64,000 nucleotides of DNA from NCBI GenBank assembly GCA_031835245.1, contig JAVKOQ010000133.1, positions 85,874 to 149,873 on the forward strand. The letters run 5' to 3'. The translations under genes were made by a program, and so were the position numbers. Origin of the DNA: Balamuthia mandrillaris (lineage: Eukaryota > Discosea > Longamoebia > Balamuthiidae). Positions 51,690 to 63,358 of this stretch are shown piece after piece; the first letter of the stretch is position 1, and every line of letters begins with the position of its first letter. Under the pieces are notes generated by a model. It had not been told where the DNA came from, ran no database searches, and saw only the letters and a list, made by a program, of their open reading frames with translations.

Positions 51690-53144
51690 TTACAAAAATG
51701 GATAATTAGATATTCTTGCGATAATCGACAAAAAGCAATTTGTTATTTCAGGAAGGGGCCGGTGGAAGCAGCTTTGGCTGCAACACAACAACTCCCACCA
51801 AACTCCTCTTTCCTCGTCCCAATACCTTCTCACTACTTGCCTTGCTTGCCCTTCTTCTGCTGCCGCTTCTTCCCCCGCCTCTTCTTCTGCCTCCAAAAAA
51901 AGCTGTGCACAAACGTCACATCTTCTCTGCAACCGTTCCAGTCGTTCCGTCACTTCTTCCGGCAGCACCACCGTGATGACCGCCTCCGCACTCCCTTCTC
52001 CTTCTTCTTTCTGTTCTGCTTTGGTTCCTTGCTGGTGTGTGATCCTCTCCACCTTCAGAGAAGAAGAACAAGAAGAAAGCGGAGTGAAGGGCGGGTCTGG
52101 AACAGGGGTCAAAAGGCCTGTGGGCAAAAGCTTGTTCCTCAGCACCGCCTCTCCACTAAGGTGCCACAAACTTTTCACATGGGGAACAACCTTCGGTTTC
52201 ACTCTCTTCTTCTTCTGTTGCTGCTTCTCCTCCTCCTCTTCCTCGTCTTTTCTTTGTTGAAGAAATGCTTCTTGCCGTTGAAAGGGTTGACGGAAGATCC
52301 TTTTCAAGGAAGGAAGAAGCCAAACCATTGAGTAAGGCAGTGCTGCCAAGGGATTATCAACCAGGGTGTAACCGTTGAGAGCGGTGAGCCGGCCAAACTC
52401 TCGCGGCAAGGAGGTCAGCTTGTTGTCGTGGAGGAAGCACTCCGTGAGAGCGGTGAGCTGGCCAAATTCCCTTGGCAAGGAGGTCAGCTTGTTGTTGTCA
52501 AGGCTGCAGAGGGAGAGAGCGCGGAGCTGGCCAAATTCCCTTGGCAAGGAGGTCAGCTTGTTGTCGTGGAGGAAGCACTCCGTGAGAGCGGTGAGCTGGC
52601 CAAATTCCCTTGGCAAGGAGGTCAGCTCGTTGTTGTCAAGGCTGCAGAGGGAGAGAGCGCGGAGCTGGCCAAACTCCCTCGGCAAGGAGCTCAGCTTGTT
52701 GTAGGAGAGGTTGCAAAGGGAGAGAGCGCGGAGCTGGCCAAACTTCTTCGGCAAGCAGGTCAGCTTGTTGTAGGAGAGGTGGCACTCGGTGAGAGCGGTG
52801 AGCTGGCCAAACTCTCTTGGCAAGCAGGTCAGCTCGTTGTGGGAGAGGTCGCAACAGGTGAGAGCGCGCAGCTGGCCAAACTCCCTCGGCAAGGAGCTCA
52901 GCTTGTTGTTGTTGAGGTAGCAGAGGGTGAGAGCGGTGAGCTGGCCAAACTCCCTCGGCAAGCAGGTCAAACCTTTGTTGTAGGAGAGGTTGCAGGCGGT
53001 GGAGTGTGCAAAAGGTTGGAGCAGGGAGGGAAGGGCTGTGCTTTTCTCCTCTCCCTCTTTCTTGTCTGCCGGTCCCATTTCCTCTATTTTTTTCTGTCCT
53101 TTCAGATTGCGAGTCTGTGAGACTGCAATGCTACTATTTCTCAT
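51690..53144 (-). CDS. Leucine-rich repeat protein, LRRC58-like
   Basis: Single exon. The first ATG in frame is at 53144 (MRNSSIAVSQTRNLKGQKKI). After a 60-residue leader come about ten 23-residue LRRs of the type LPREFGQLTALTECFLHDNK, several identical in DNA (52380-52960). The C-terminal part has VPHVKSLWHLSGEAVLRNKL, an acidic linker, then RCDVCAQLFLEAEEE and ELLCCSQSCFHRPLPE. A paired Cys module after the LRRs and a SLxxLA-like helix before it recall LRRC58, so I name it by that likeness. The LRRs bind proteins and the Cys pairs probably hold zinc; role unknown. Confidence 0.72.
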   Translation of the reverse strand: MRNSSIAVSQTRNLKGQKKIEEMGPADKKEGEEKSTALPSLLQPFAHSTACNLSYNKGLTCLPREFGQLTALTLCYLNNNKLSSLPREFGQLRALTCCDLSHNELTCLPREFGQLTALTECHLSYNKLTCLPKKFGQLRALSLCNLSYNKLSSLPREFGQLRALSLCSLDNNELTSLPREFGQLTALTECFLHDNKLTSLPREFGQLRALSLCSLDNNKLTSLPREFGQLTALTECFLHDNKLTSLPREFGRLTALNGYTLVDNPLAALPYSMVWLLPSLKRIFRQPFQRQEAFLQQRKDEEEEEEKQQQKKKRVKPKVVPHVKSLWHLSGEAVLRNKLLPTGLLTPVPDPPFTPLSSCSSSLKVERITHQQGTKAEQKEEGEGSAEAVITVVLPEEVTERLERLQRRCDVCAQLFLEAEEEAGEEAAAEEGQARQVVRRYWDEERGVWWELLCCSQSCFHRPLPEITNCFLSIIARISNYPFL

Positions 53145-53752
53145 GTCGTCCTTAGAATGTTGTCTGCAAAAATGCGAAAAAAGCCGAGGACTCCTCAATC
53201 AAACTAAAAAAAAAAAAAAGCACACAACAGAAGGAGGAAACGGTTCACGTTTGCCTTGCTTGGAAGGAAACAACAGCACACACACAAAACTGGTTCTCTG
53301 TTTGTTGGCCGTTGCCCGCAACTATTTCCAAGTGCCTACGTACCAACAGTGACGCAGCGAAAAAAGTTTCTGACTACAGGTGTTAACTTCGCACCCCCAA
53401 GTCAGTGCACTAATAAATACACAAAAGCACAGCGTTTTATGTGTTTCGCCCCCTTTGTGCCTCTTTTGTGGTCGACAAAAAACCCATCCAAAACCAGCCT
53501 TTTGCCTTTTCCTGTCGCACAGGGGTACAATGACGTCATTTTGTGACCTTTAAAGGGTTGATCGGGTGTTCAGATTACAGATGATAAAAAAGCTGAAAGT
53601 GGATACGTTCAAGTGATTTTGGAGAACAAGCCAACCGACCGACTAAGGCAAAAAAAATCTAGACTCTCACAAAAACGAAGCACAAGAAGAAGAAGAAGAG
53701 GTTTTTTTTTTCAAAAGCTTACTTTTCCACCATGCTTCATTCATTCATTCTC
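53145..53752. other. Intergenic spacer with GGTCGACA
   Basis: No gene. GGTCGACA at 53470-53477, about 330 bp upstream of the LRRC58-like start. A run of A lies at 53206-53219. Confidence 0.4.
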
Positions 53753-56700
53753 TCACACGCCCATTGAAGTCGATCCGCTAAAACCACCACGACCAGGAGG
53801 CCGCGGAGGCGGTTGCCGACCGGGTGCTAGGGGCGCTCCTCCTGCTGCCGTCATGGGTGCCGCTGGGGCTGGTTTTGGCGGCGCACGAGAGGGAGGCGGA
53901 CCACCACCTCCTGCACCGGCACTGCTTGCACCGGGCGGGACCACCCGTTGTTGAATGGAAGAGTCTAAACTGGCTTTCCCGTTGAGGCCACCAGCGGGGC
54001 GTCCCGGACCAGGGGGACCTCCTCCTCCTGGTGGTCCCCCACCTCCTGCACGTCCAGCAGCACCGCTGTTGCCAGGTCCTAGCGGGGGTATACTCTTTTT
54101 CAATGCTGTTTCAACACAGAATAAATAAAATTATTAAGCAAATAATTCAACAAGCGAAAAAGAAAGAAAGAAACGAAGAACAAGAAAGCAAGAAAAGGTA
54201 ACAAAATGGAGAAAGATAAAGAGAGAGAAATATAAGTACCTCCACTCAGTTCAGACATCAAGCCAGCGCCACCAAAAGGATTGACACCACCGCGAGGAGA
54301 AGTCAAGGGTTTAGAAGAAGCAGAACCTGTAGATTGTTTCAGAGAAGAAGAGGCAGAAGGGGCAGAGCGAGGAGAGGGCATCATCATCGTAGTTTGTGCT
54401 ACTGGCTGATCGCCCAAATCGAAAATGGTTTTCTTGACGGAGAACTGTAGCACTAATAGAAGCTCGTTGAGGTCGCGAACAATGTCCTCCTTCTTTTGAG
54501 CGAGAGTTAGGCGGGAGAAGGCCTCTGTCCTTGTTTTGGCTTTGAGGCTCTCAATGGTGAATCGGAGCGGGTCGTATTTCTTTCTGTCTTTCTTGCTGGC
54601 GGCTGAGGAAGGACCGCTTGATGGGAGTGCTCCTAAAAACATCTCCAAACTTCAATTTTTGGAGTTGTAAGAAAAAGAAGTGAGCAAAAAAGAATGAGAG
54701 AGAGAGAGAGAGAGAGAGGTAAAGAGGAGGAGCGAGAAGGGAAGAGGGAAGGAACAATGAGGGAAGAAGGAGGAAACCTTGTAAGGAAAACATCTTTTGT
54801 GGCGTCTACGCTCTCTAAGGCTCGTCGATGGTCCTCGCTTTCTTTGATAAAGTCCTCAACGATGATATAAAAGTCCTTGGGAGGTTTTCTAGTGACAGGT
54901 CCACCTGCCTCTTGCTTTTTGCTCTCTCGTTCCGCCTGCCATGTTTTCAGAATGGGTTCCAATACTTGTTTTACACCATAAAACTCTCTATCCAAGTTTT
55001 GTTTTTTGAGCTGCAAACTGTCAACCTGCTCCATCAGAGAAGCCTTCTCAGCTTTCAGCTTGCTTATGGCCTTGGCCAGCTCGGCTCTCTCTTCTGCGAT
55101 GCGAGATTGCCGTTGTTTGTATTGTTGTCTTCGCGTAAATTCCTCGCTCTGTTTTTGAGACCACTTCTTCACATAGGAAGCTGGTACTCTACCAAATTGG
55201 TCTGAAAGAGAGAGAGAGAGAGAGAGAATCAGCATACTAACTTAAATACAAAAGTAAGAGGTATTCGTACTTTTGTAAGTTGCTATCCACCAACCGTCAT
55301 TTCGTTCGTGTATGACTTTAAGGACGTTGCCAGCCTTGAAACTGATCTCGTCTTCTGACTTGGCTTCGTAGTCATAAAGAGCTTTGCAGCACGAAGCAGC
55401 CGTGCCTTCTCCTGTCAACGAGCTGTCAATTGGCTTTCCCTATTTGTCCAACAAAAATCAAAGCAAAACATAAATAAGTGACAGAAAAAGCAAGAAGAAA
55501 CATGAGAACGAAAACAGTCAAACCAAATATCTAACGTAAAACAGATGGAGCATCGTACCCTGAAAACGTACTCAAAGTCGCGTGTGAGAGTATTGACGAT
55601 GCTGTTGATGGTGGGAGTATCAACGACCATGCCAATGGCGTTAGCCTCTTGTTTGCGAAGAAGATTGGGCGCTAACACTGTGGCCAAGTTGTGAAGCTCC
55701 ATTTTGTTTTCATCTTTGTACTCCGCCACTCTGAGCAGGAACTGCAGCAGATATTCTAACAATGCTTGGTTAAGAGGGGGCATTCTTCGTAGTAAATGCC
55801 TCGCGTAACTCAATTGCACAGCTCTGTCCTTTGTTGCTGAGAAATGAAAAGTTAAGAACTTTTAGAGAACGATACGTAACAGCTCTCATACCTGCACAGC
55901 CTATCCACAACGGATAGAGCCGAAAGGTCATGACAGGGTCCTCCAGTTCGCGCAAATACAATTTGAGGATGCCCGCAACGCAGTGAGGATCCCGTTCGAC
56001 CGACAGATCCACATCCTCTCCTTTATTATCACCACGTAACTTGTTATTTAACAAAAAAAAAGATAGGAAAGTAGCTGCATACCCTTATCGTAGCGTGCAA
56101 CATATTTTTCTATCAGGGTGGAACTTCCGGATAAACGGAATATGCCAGTAGTAGTCATTGCTGGATGAACAAGATGAGAAAAACATGCAGGAAAGAAAAA
56201 TGGAGAACAGCGAACGCTATACCTCGTTCTTCTATGTACTTGATACAATTAATTACAAGAGCGGGAAGCTCAGAACCATCCGTTTTTTCCACCGCATTTG
56301 TCAACGGTCCACCAAACAATTTCGCTCCTTGAACGACAAACTAAGTCAGTTAATCAATTTTTTTAAAAAATACAAAAACAACTCGTCCATACCTTTCTTT
56401 GGTTTTCCTGGAACAGGATCTCGCCCACCAAGAACGGCCAATCCCTGCCTTGGTGATAAATAGGCTTCCACGGGTTCATCCAAGCGGGGAGTGCTCCCTG
56501 CACCAGAAGAAGAGGTACCACCGCCGGAAGAGGACTCGGCGATCGCATTACCATCAATTGCTTGCTGTATGACATCCAACCATTCCTTCTTCTCTGTATC
56601 ACTTTCGGTGGCAAGGATGTAGTTGCCTCGCTTCATGCCAGCAGCAGTAGTGGGAACTAGCTCCCATATGTGCATGTTACGCTTCTTAGGGCCATCTTTG

Positions 56701-56941
56701 ATGCGGTAGGCGCCGTAGAGATTGATTACACCGGCTGGCTTTGGGTCTCTGTCTCCTTTGTAGTAGAAGAGATGATTGGCATGAAGAACAAACCAGCGTT
56801 TCTCGAACCGCCGTTTGTTCTGCTTCCAAAACCAACCCGCTTTGATGGCCTCGGTGAGGGATTGTGCTGGTGCCTAAACAATTAAAATAAGGAGTTACTA
56901 ATCTCACTTGGCGGTTTACTCGTCACTGTTTTTCGCAGCTT

Positions 56942-56978
<37 letters not shown>

Positions 56979-57946
56979 TTCTTTTCATCTTTTGTTTGCT
57001 TTTCTGCTCTCGCTCGTCTGTCGAGTTTACTTTTGTTATTCCGCACCTGAAGATTAACGAGTGTGATCGATTTAGTTTCTCCAGCAGAACGATCACGTAG
57101 AGTTCCAGTAGTAGGAGGTCGTTTCTTCTTTTTGCCAGCAGCAGAACCGTACTTGGCTTCCTCTACAGCGTCGTCCGGTCGCCGCAAGTCGAAGTAAATG
57201 TCTGGAGGGGGATGAATACCAAGCTCACACAATGTTACGTCACCCTTGAGAGCTAAAAAATTATGAGCACAAAACAAATTGAAAAAGGAGAACCGAGAAA
57301 GAAATACCAACGTTCTTTCTCGCCTGAGATATAAAGACACCAAGCTGAAGGATCTTCAATGTCGAATTTCTTTGCGAGGAAAGGGAGCCACTGGCCCACT
57401 GTGTAGTCGCAGTAATTGAAGAGAGCCGTTTTCATTTTGCCCTGGCAGTAGACTTTGACCACTTGATTCTTTGGAGCAAGCCTTGCTGAACTCTAAAAGA
57501 AATAAAATACAGCGGTTTGTTGTTTTTCAGAAGCCAGAAGAAAGTCAAGAAGTATGAAGCAAAAGCGGTGAGGCCAAGGAAGAGAGAGAGAGAGAGAGAG
57601 AGAAGAGAGAGAAGAGAGAGAAGAGAGAGAGAAGAGAGAGAGAGAGAGAGAAGACAGAATGAAATAACGAATGAAGGAAGAAAGTTCAAAGGAATAAGAG
57701 AGAAGCGCATACCTTTTGCGAGAGGTTGTAAGAACTCAGTTTTTCGCTGGGGTGCGTCCAGCGTGGTTTGGGGCACTCGCCGCTTTGTGGCAAGTAGAGC
57801 AGGTAGTCATTGGGCTTCATCGCCAGTTTGTTGGAGGTTATGATCTCCTTGATGGCCTCCTCCACCGTGTCATCCGCTTTGAACTTGACCAGTTTGGAGC
57901 CGGTGGAAATGCCAGGGGGGAAGTGGATCGTTAAGATGAGGGCCAT
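53753..57946 (-). CDS. Talin-like F0/F1 lobes, PH, RhoGAP, SH3 and coiled-coil protein
   Basis: Rho-family GTPase-activating protein with membrane and proline-ligand binding modules. Start at 57946 (MALILTIHFPPGISTGSKLV); about twelve exons. Order: two ubiquitin-fold lobes (TVEEAIKEIITSNKLAMKP with NDYLLYLP; NQVVKVYCQGKMKTALFNYC with DYTVGQWLPFLAKKF); PH (KAGWFWKQNKRRFEKRWFVL ... EKKEWLDVIQQAI); RhoGAP (TGIFRLSGSSTLIEKYVARY with the Arg finger, LKLYLRELEDPVMTFRLYPL, NKMELHNLATVLAPNLLRKQ); SH3 (CCKALYDYEAKSEDEISFKA, NDGWWIATYKDQFGRVPASY, with ALYDY and WW conserved); a coiled coil (RIAEERAELAKAISKLKAEK); and a Gly/Pro-rich tail. Intron pyrimidine runs at 54695, 55204 and 57581; one purine run on the sense strand at 56943-56974. 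Confidence 0.85.
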
Positions 57947-58551
57947 TTTTTTGTTGTTGTTGTTTGTCTTTGTTTTGTGTCAAAGAAACAACCCTTTTTG
58001 TTTTTTTGTGATGGAATGCATCAAGTACAAAAAAATGAATAGGCGTTCGATTAGGACAATAAACACGAAACCATCTTTGATATAGAGACAGCAAAACAAA
58101 AAAAATAATAAATAAAATAAAGGAAAACACTCTTACCTCTTCTACACCCACACCAAACTTCTATTTACTCAGCGCGCTTGTTGTCGCAAGTTAAAAGCAA
58201 CCACCAAAACAGTCTCTACTTCGCGATTGTGTGTGTGTGTTTTTTTTTTTTTTTGATGAAAACCAAGTTCCAACCGTTGCCAAACCACCACCAAAACGCT
58301 CCCCCTCTCTTTTTTTTCCTCTCTTCTCTCTCTTCTCGCCGCCAGTGCGCCGCCAGTGCGCACATAAATAATATGGGGGGCCAAAAGAGAAAATTTTAAT
58401 TTTGGAAACTACCTTTTATGCGATTGGTGATGTCACCGCTCCCGTTGAATCTCGTGACGACGTGATATTTGAGATGTCGACAAACTCCTCTTTCGTTCGA
58501 GAGATCGCGCATTGTACATTGTGGCACGATCGTGCAAGCCCTGTCGTTCTT
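57947..58551. promoter_or_regulatory. Intergenic region with TGTCGACA
   Basis: TGTCGACA at 58475-58482. The segment 58225-58255 has a GT run followed by a T-tract. No gene; an open frame at 58402-58860 is antisense to the BAHD gene. Confidence 0.4.
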
Positions 58552-60201
58552 TCAGAGCCTGGCTTTCGCTGGATCGCTCCTTATAATGAGGGGAGTGGGG
58601 GGACAATACTTCCTGAACACTGGATCTTCGGCCAAACGCAACATCTGCTCGGTGCGAAGACCAAGCAAAGCCTTCCTGCCGCCATTGTTATCTGGGAAGA
58701 CGTGGCAGAGACCATCAAAAGCCACCGGAGGAAACCCTATGTTAGAGGTAACAGATCGTTAGCTGTGAGAGAGGGCGCGAAGAGAAACATAAGGAAGATC
58801 AAGAGAATAACTCTGGCTACCGAAATAGAAAGGGGCTTTGCCCTGCCCAAAGTCGACTAGCCTGGGGTCAGGCGTTCCAGTATTGCTAAATGCTATCCCG
58901 ACGTTTAAGGCAGGCAGATCAGTGGAGAGGTAGGTGAGATCCTCTTGTGAGTCCATCCATACCAGAGTGTCCTCTATGTACTCTTGGTTCCTTGTTTTGG
59001 TGGTTTTGGATATCAACTCTGCCATTTCTTGGAAGGACATGTCCTCTATCTCTCCTGCCGTTGGGAAAAGGGCCACCGTGAAACCCGCGTTACCACAATA
59101 CTCAATCGGCAAGTAGGGCAGACGCTTACGCGCATCAGCTGACCATCTAGAAGAATGATTGGATAAATGAACGAAGAAGTAGAAGCATGGGAAGGTCGGG
59201 AAATAAGAAGGTTATAAACACGAAGAAGTTAAGCGAAGATAGAGAACCAGAAGAATAGACAGAGGCAGAGAAACAGACAAACGGAGAGCCAAAGGGAGAG
59301 AGAGGAGAAAAGAGAATCTGTACCCAATGGGAACCACCGTATTGCGAGGAAGTTGTCTCGCCTTCGTCACACTCTTGACTATCAATGCCACAATGACGTC
59401 ATTCGATGTGGCTTTAAAGCCCTTCGCTGGGTCCGAGAACGCCACCTTGAGGTTTTCCAGCACCTCCCGAGGGAAAGGAAACATCTTGGCGAGGCACTCA
59501 TCGAACCTTGCCGGAGGGGGTATTCCCTCCCCTTTGGCTGGGGCTCTTGCCGCGTACTCAGGATGAGGGAACTTTGGTACCTTGTACCGAGGGGCTAGCA
59601 GAGATTTGTCGTGACAACATAAGGCAGGAGGGATTTCCTGAATAGGCACACCTTTGGCCAGCATATTGCAGGCCCTGCTCCAGTTGCAAAAGAAGAGGAA
59701 GACGGTGGTGGCATCAGTAACTTTATGGTGGATGAGGACGCCCACACTGACCGCGCCGTCAGCAAACTCAGTGACCTGGACGGTGAGGGGTCTTGTCTCA
59801 GGGTCCTTTGGGTCCTCCTGTTCGACGCCAGCGATGTTGATGGGAATGACCCCAGCATTGGGAACATCTTCCTCGTTGGAGACGTTTCTCAAGGGTTCGA
59901 GGAGGGTGGCCGTTGTCTTGGCACGAATAAATCGGACGCCCTTGTTGGTGCACTCGGAGGTCCAACGCCCCCTTGCGTCATAGTGAAGCTCGCCGGCAAA
60001 GTCGGGATAACTCTCAATCGTGTGTTGCAAGCCTTCCAGGAGGTAGGTTGTGTCCAGCTTCTCGTAAATCATGATGATAGGCACCAACGTGCAGATCATG
60101 CAGTTGTCAACGGGGGCCAAGGGGATGCTCTTTGGTTTGGCGTTGGGTCCCTTCAGCTTGACCAAGGTTGTTTCCACCACTTCAATATCACAGAAAAACA
60201 T
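58552..60201 (-). CDS. BAHD/HXXXD-type acyltransferase
   Basis: Transfers an acyl group from an acyl-CoA to an alcohol or amine. Three exons (59324-60201, 58821-59146, 58552-58736) join in phase to 462 residues, close to the usual 430-460. Start at 60201 (MFFCDIEVVETTLVKLKGPN) with LAPVDNCMICTLVPIIMIYE, the family's opening (LSxxD). The catalytic HxxxD is in VGVLIHHKVTDATTVFLFF. The structural DFGWG motif reads DFGQGKAPFYF, with Gln in place of Trp. The last exon supplies FPPVAFDGLCHVFPDNNGG and ALLGLRTEQMLRLAEDPVF, the normal C-terminal strands and helix. This family is best known from plants and fungi; the substrate cannot be inferred. Confidence 0.87.
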
Positions 60202-61126
60202 TTCTCTGCTCTGCAAGGCAGGCGTGCGTGCTGCCTTTTTCGCTTTTGTTTCTTCTCCACTCGTTTCTTTAGTCGATTTTCCCTGACGTACGTTATTTTT
60301 TTGGGGTTCTCGTTTCCGAAGGTAGGAAGCAACCAATGGCTGGTTTACACATCAGGGGAGGTGCTCTTCGCTAAACGGTCGCGCTCCTCACTTACCCCCA
60401 ATTGGTTAATTGTCGACCAAAATCCCGTTTTCGTCCGTGGTTGCACGTCCGTAGGGAGGAATCCCCGGCAAGGACCATCCTGAAAAAAAAAAAAAAAAAA
60501 AAAAAAACAGAACCGCTTCCTTCTCTTTCGTTTCTTCTCTTTCTTTTTCTTCGTTGAAGGTTGAAAGCGTTCACGGCTCCTCCATAGGGGGAGCAGCCCC
60601 GGGGCCACTGAGCGTGAGCGCACCTTTTTTTGTTTGCAGCGCTGTTGTTTCTTCGAGTGGTCCGGCCTGCCGTATGAAAGTGTGCAGGCACGCCTCAAAA
60701 TATTTTTTTAAGTTCTTCTTAAACCGTTTCCATTAAAAACAAAAATTTTTGTAACTAACGCTCCTTCTCTTTGGCCTCCTCGTCGCAATTGTTTCTAGGA
60801 AAATATTCGGACCAAAACCTACTGATGACGTGAGCAGCCGGAGTGACTTACCTTTTATATAGATAATGATGCGCCGCTTCACCAAATAAGCTGCATGGAG
60901 ACGCCTTTACTGCCTGCTTAGGGAACACCCCAAGTCGCTGTCTCCACATCTAGGTAACGCGCATTTGTACCTTTTTTTGGTTTGGATTATCGTCCGCCGT
61001 GTTTTAGTTCCATCGTCCTTGGTAACAGGTTTTTCAAACAGTGGCAAGCAAAGGGAGGAAGAGAAGAAGACCCTGTGCTTGTCTTGTATCCTTTACGCTT
61101 TTCCGTTTTCCAGCCGAGCATACAGT
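60202..61126. promoter_or_regulatory. Divergent intergenic region with TGTCGACC and an A-tract
   Basis: About 925 bp between the BAHD (minus) and P450 (plus) starts. TGTCGACC at 60411-60418 and about 27 A at 60482-60508. No gene supported. Confidence 0.4.
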
Positions 61127-63282
61127 ATGAACTTCTCTGCTGCTCTGTTGCTCCTTGTTATTGCCGCGCCCTCGGCTTACCTCCTCGTGGGTGTTTTGCA
61201 ATGGTGGAGAAGGAAAAGAGAGGGGAGGATGCCTCTTCCCCACTGGAGCTGGCCAATAGTTGGAGAGGTGTTCGCCTTGTTTTTTGTTAAGGTTCCGGAG
61301 AAAACCTGGTTGCACCGATTCGATTTGTACGGCAGCAGGACAAGGCTGTCACTGTTCGGAAGGTTGGAGTTGCATCCTTTGCTCTTGTTCTTCTTCTTCT
61401 AACGTTGTTGACGGAACAGAGAGTTATTCCTCACTGCTGAACCCGAAGATGTGAAACGTGTGTTTGCGGCTGATGGAAAAGAAGTAAATACTCCTTTTGA
61501 GTTTTTCTTTGTCAGTTGGTCTTTTCATCTTAAACGCAATATCCCTTATCTTTTTACTTGCCGTATAACCAAAGACTCAAGCCTGGCTCCCCGACCACAT
61601 CCGTCTCCTGTTCGGTAAAGCCATTGGAACCACGGTGGGCGCCCAGCACAACGTCGTACGGAAAGCCTTGTTCACCCTCTTCTCCACCTCCGTCATGCGA
61701 AACTATTACGGCACGATGAAATACTTTGTCGAGAAGCACGTGCGAGAGTGGGCCAGCACTCCGGGACCGCACACCATGATTGACTTGTTGCGTCTTTTGA
61801 CCTACGAAACGGTCTATGGATGGTAAAGACATATTCTCCATCTCCCTCGTCTGCTTTGACTAATACTGTTGTTAAACACAGTATGATAAACAAAGAAGAT
61901 GCCACAAACAAAGAACTTTTGGAAACAGTGCACGTTTGGTTCAAGGCGTTCATAAGCCTTCCTTTCAACTTCCCTGGTTCCCCGCTGTCCAAAGCCTTTG
62001 AGGCCAGAGCTAAGTTGCGACTAACATTGCAAGACTTGCTGAACCGTACTCGAGAGGTATCTCGTTCGTTTCCTTTTCTTCGCACTTCTCTCTTCCTGTT
62101 CTCTTGTTCGCTGTGGTTGCTTTTCTTATCGTCTCCCTTTTCTTCAAATAGGAGAGAAAGAACTTCACCTCAGAGAAGCAACATACAGCAACGGTGGTGC
62201 TGATGCTGCTTCGTTTGGCGGAGGAGTTGGAAGAGGTCGGAGGAGAAGACGGCTTCCTCATCGACGACATCACCATTATCGACAACTTGATCAACCTTCT
62301 TCTTGCTGGTCATGAAACAGGTTAGCTTCCGTCCCTTTCTATTTGTGTAAGAAAAAGAATAAATGAACGAATGAAAGAGAAAGACTGAAAACGTACCCTT
62401 CAATTGCAGTGATGACAACGTTAAGTTCTGTGATGAGGATACTTCCTGAGCATCCGGAAGTGTGGCGAAAGATTCAACAGGAGGTTCGTTCAGTTGTCCC
62501 TGATGGAGCTGATCTGACTTATGATCACGTATGTTGTCTTCTTCTGCAGTCTCTCTTACGTTTTTGTATCGCTGTTAACACAAAAACAAAATAGATACAA
62601 AACCTACCTTACTGTACAGCAGTTGTTAAAGAGGTGCTGCGTTACAGGCCGCCAGTCTATGTGGCCTTCCGAGAGGCCGTCCAACCCATGAGCTTCGGGC
62701 CTTATACCGTTCTTCCCGGAGAGACCATCGTCACCAGCTATCAGGGCGTTCATCGTTTGGCTTTTACTGACTCTGAGGTAGAGTATTATATTTTTTCGTG
62801 TTGGTGGCTGGTTTTGTTTTGTGTTGTGTGTGGTTGTTGGACAGTTGATTCATTGCCTATTCTGTTGAAGTGTTTTGATCCGGATCGGTTCTACCGGGAG
62901 TCTGAGGCTTATTCGACAAAGTACAAGAACGATGACAGGAATAGCTTCATGAGTTTTGCGGCCGGCATTCGAAGTTGTGCTGGAATGAAGGTTTCTCACT
63001 TTCTTCTTTTGACTCCTTTTTCAGTGCCTCTACTTTCCTACTTTGTTCCTTTATCTTCTCCTTCGCTCGCTCTTTCTTCTTGCCTTGTTTCACTCACGCA
63101 GAAACGGTAATACTTATCCAGTTTGCGTTTGCGGAGATGGTAACATTTTTGGCTGTGTTGGTAAGAGAACGATTGTGTTGGGATCTGGTTCCTGGCCAAG
63201 ACTTGCGTTTGGTACATGGAGGAGCGGCTGTCATGTATAAATCAGGAGTGATTGTAAACTTCTACAAAGAAGGCGAAAAGGC

Positions 63283-63289
<7 letters not shown>
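61127..63289 (+). CDS. Cytochrome P450 (CYP26/CYP120/CYP51-like clan)
   Basis: Haem monooxygenase, probably ER-anchored. Start at 61127; MNFSAALLLLVIAAPSAYLL is the membrane anchor and PLPHWSWPIVGEVFALF the proline-rich hinge. About ten short exons. I-helix: NLINLLLAGHETVMTT, where AGHET replaces the usual AGxDT. K-helix ExxR in VVKEVLRYRPP. The PERF region reads CFDPDRF. Haem-binding loop SFAAGIRSCAGMK fits FxxGxRxCxG with the axial Cys. The C-terminal strands RLVHGGAAVMYKSGVIVNF end the protein. All core motifs are present, so it should be active. The substrate is unknown; the LPPG-like hinge and AGHET motif recall the retinoid/sterol-type clan, a weak inference. Confidence 0.88.

Positions 63290-63314
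<25 letters not shown>
63287..63314. repeat. (GA)n microsatellite after the P450 stop
   Basis: Starts at the stop codon of the P450 gene and lies in its probable 3' UTR. Confidence 0.85.
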
Positions 63315-63318
<4 letters not shown>

Positions 63319-63358
63319 TGTGTAACAATTAAAGATGTAGGTAATAAAGGAAAAGCAT

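Noticed and set aside
58402-58860. Plus-strand frame of 152 codons
   Set aside because: Antisense to the last exons of the BAHD gene, which carry conserved family residues.
60482-60508. A-tract as the tail of a retroposed element
   Set aside because: No upstream Pol III box, no coding remnant and no flanking target repeats were seen; a simple A run is enough.
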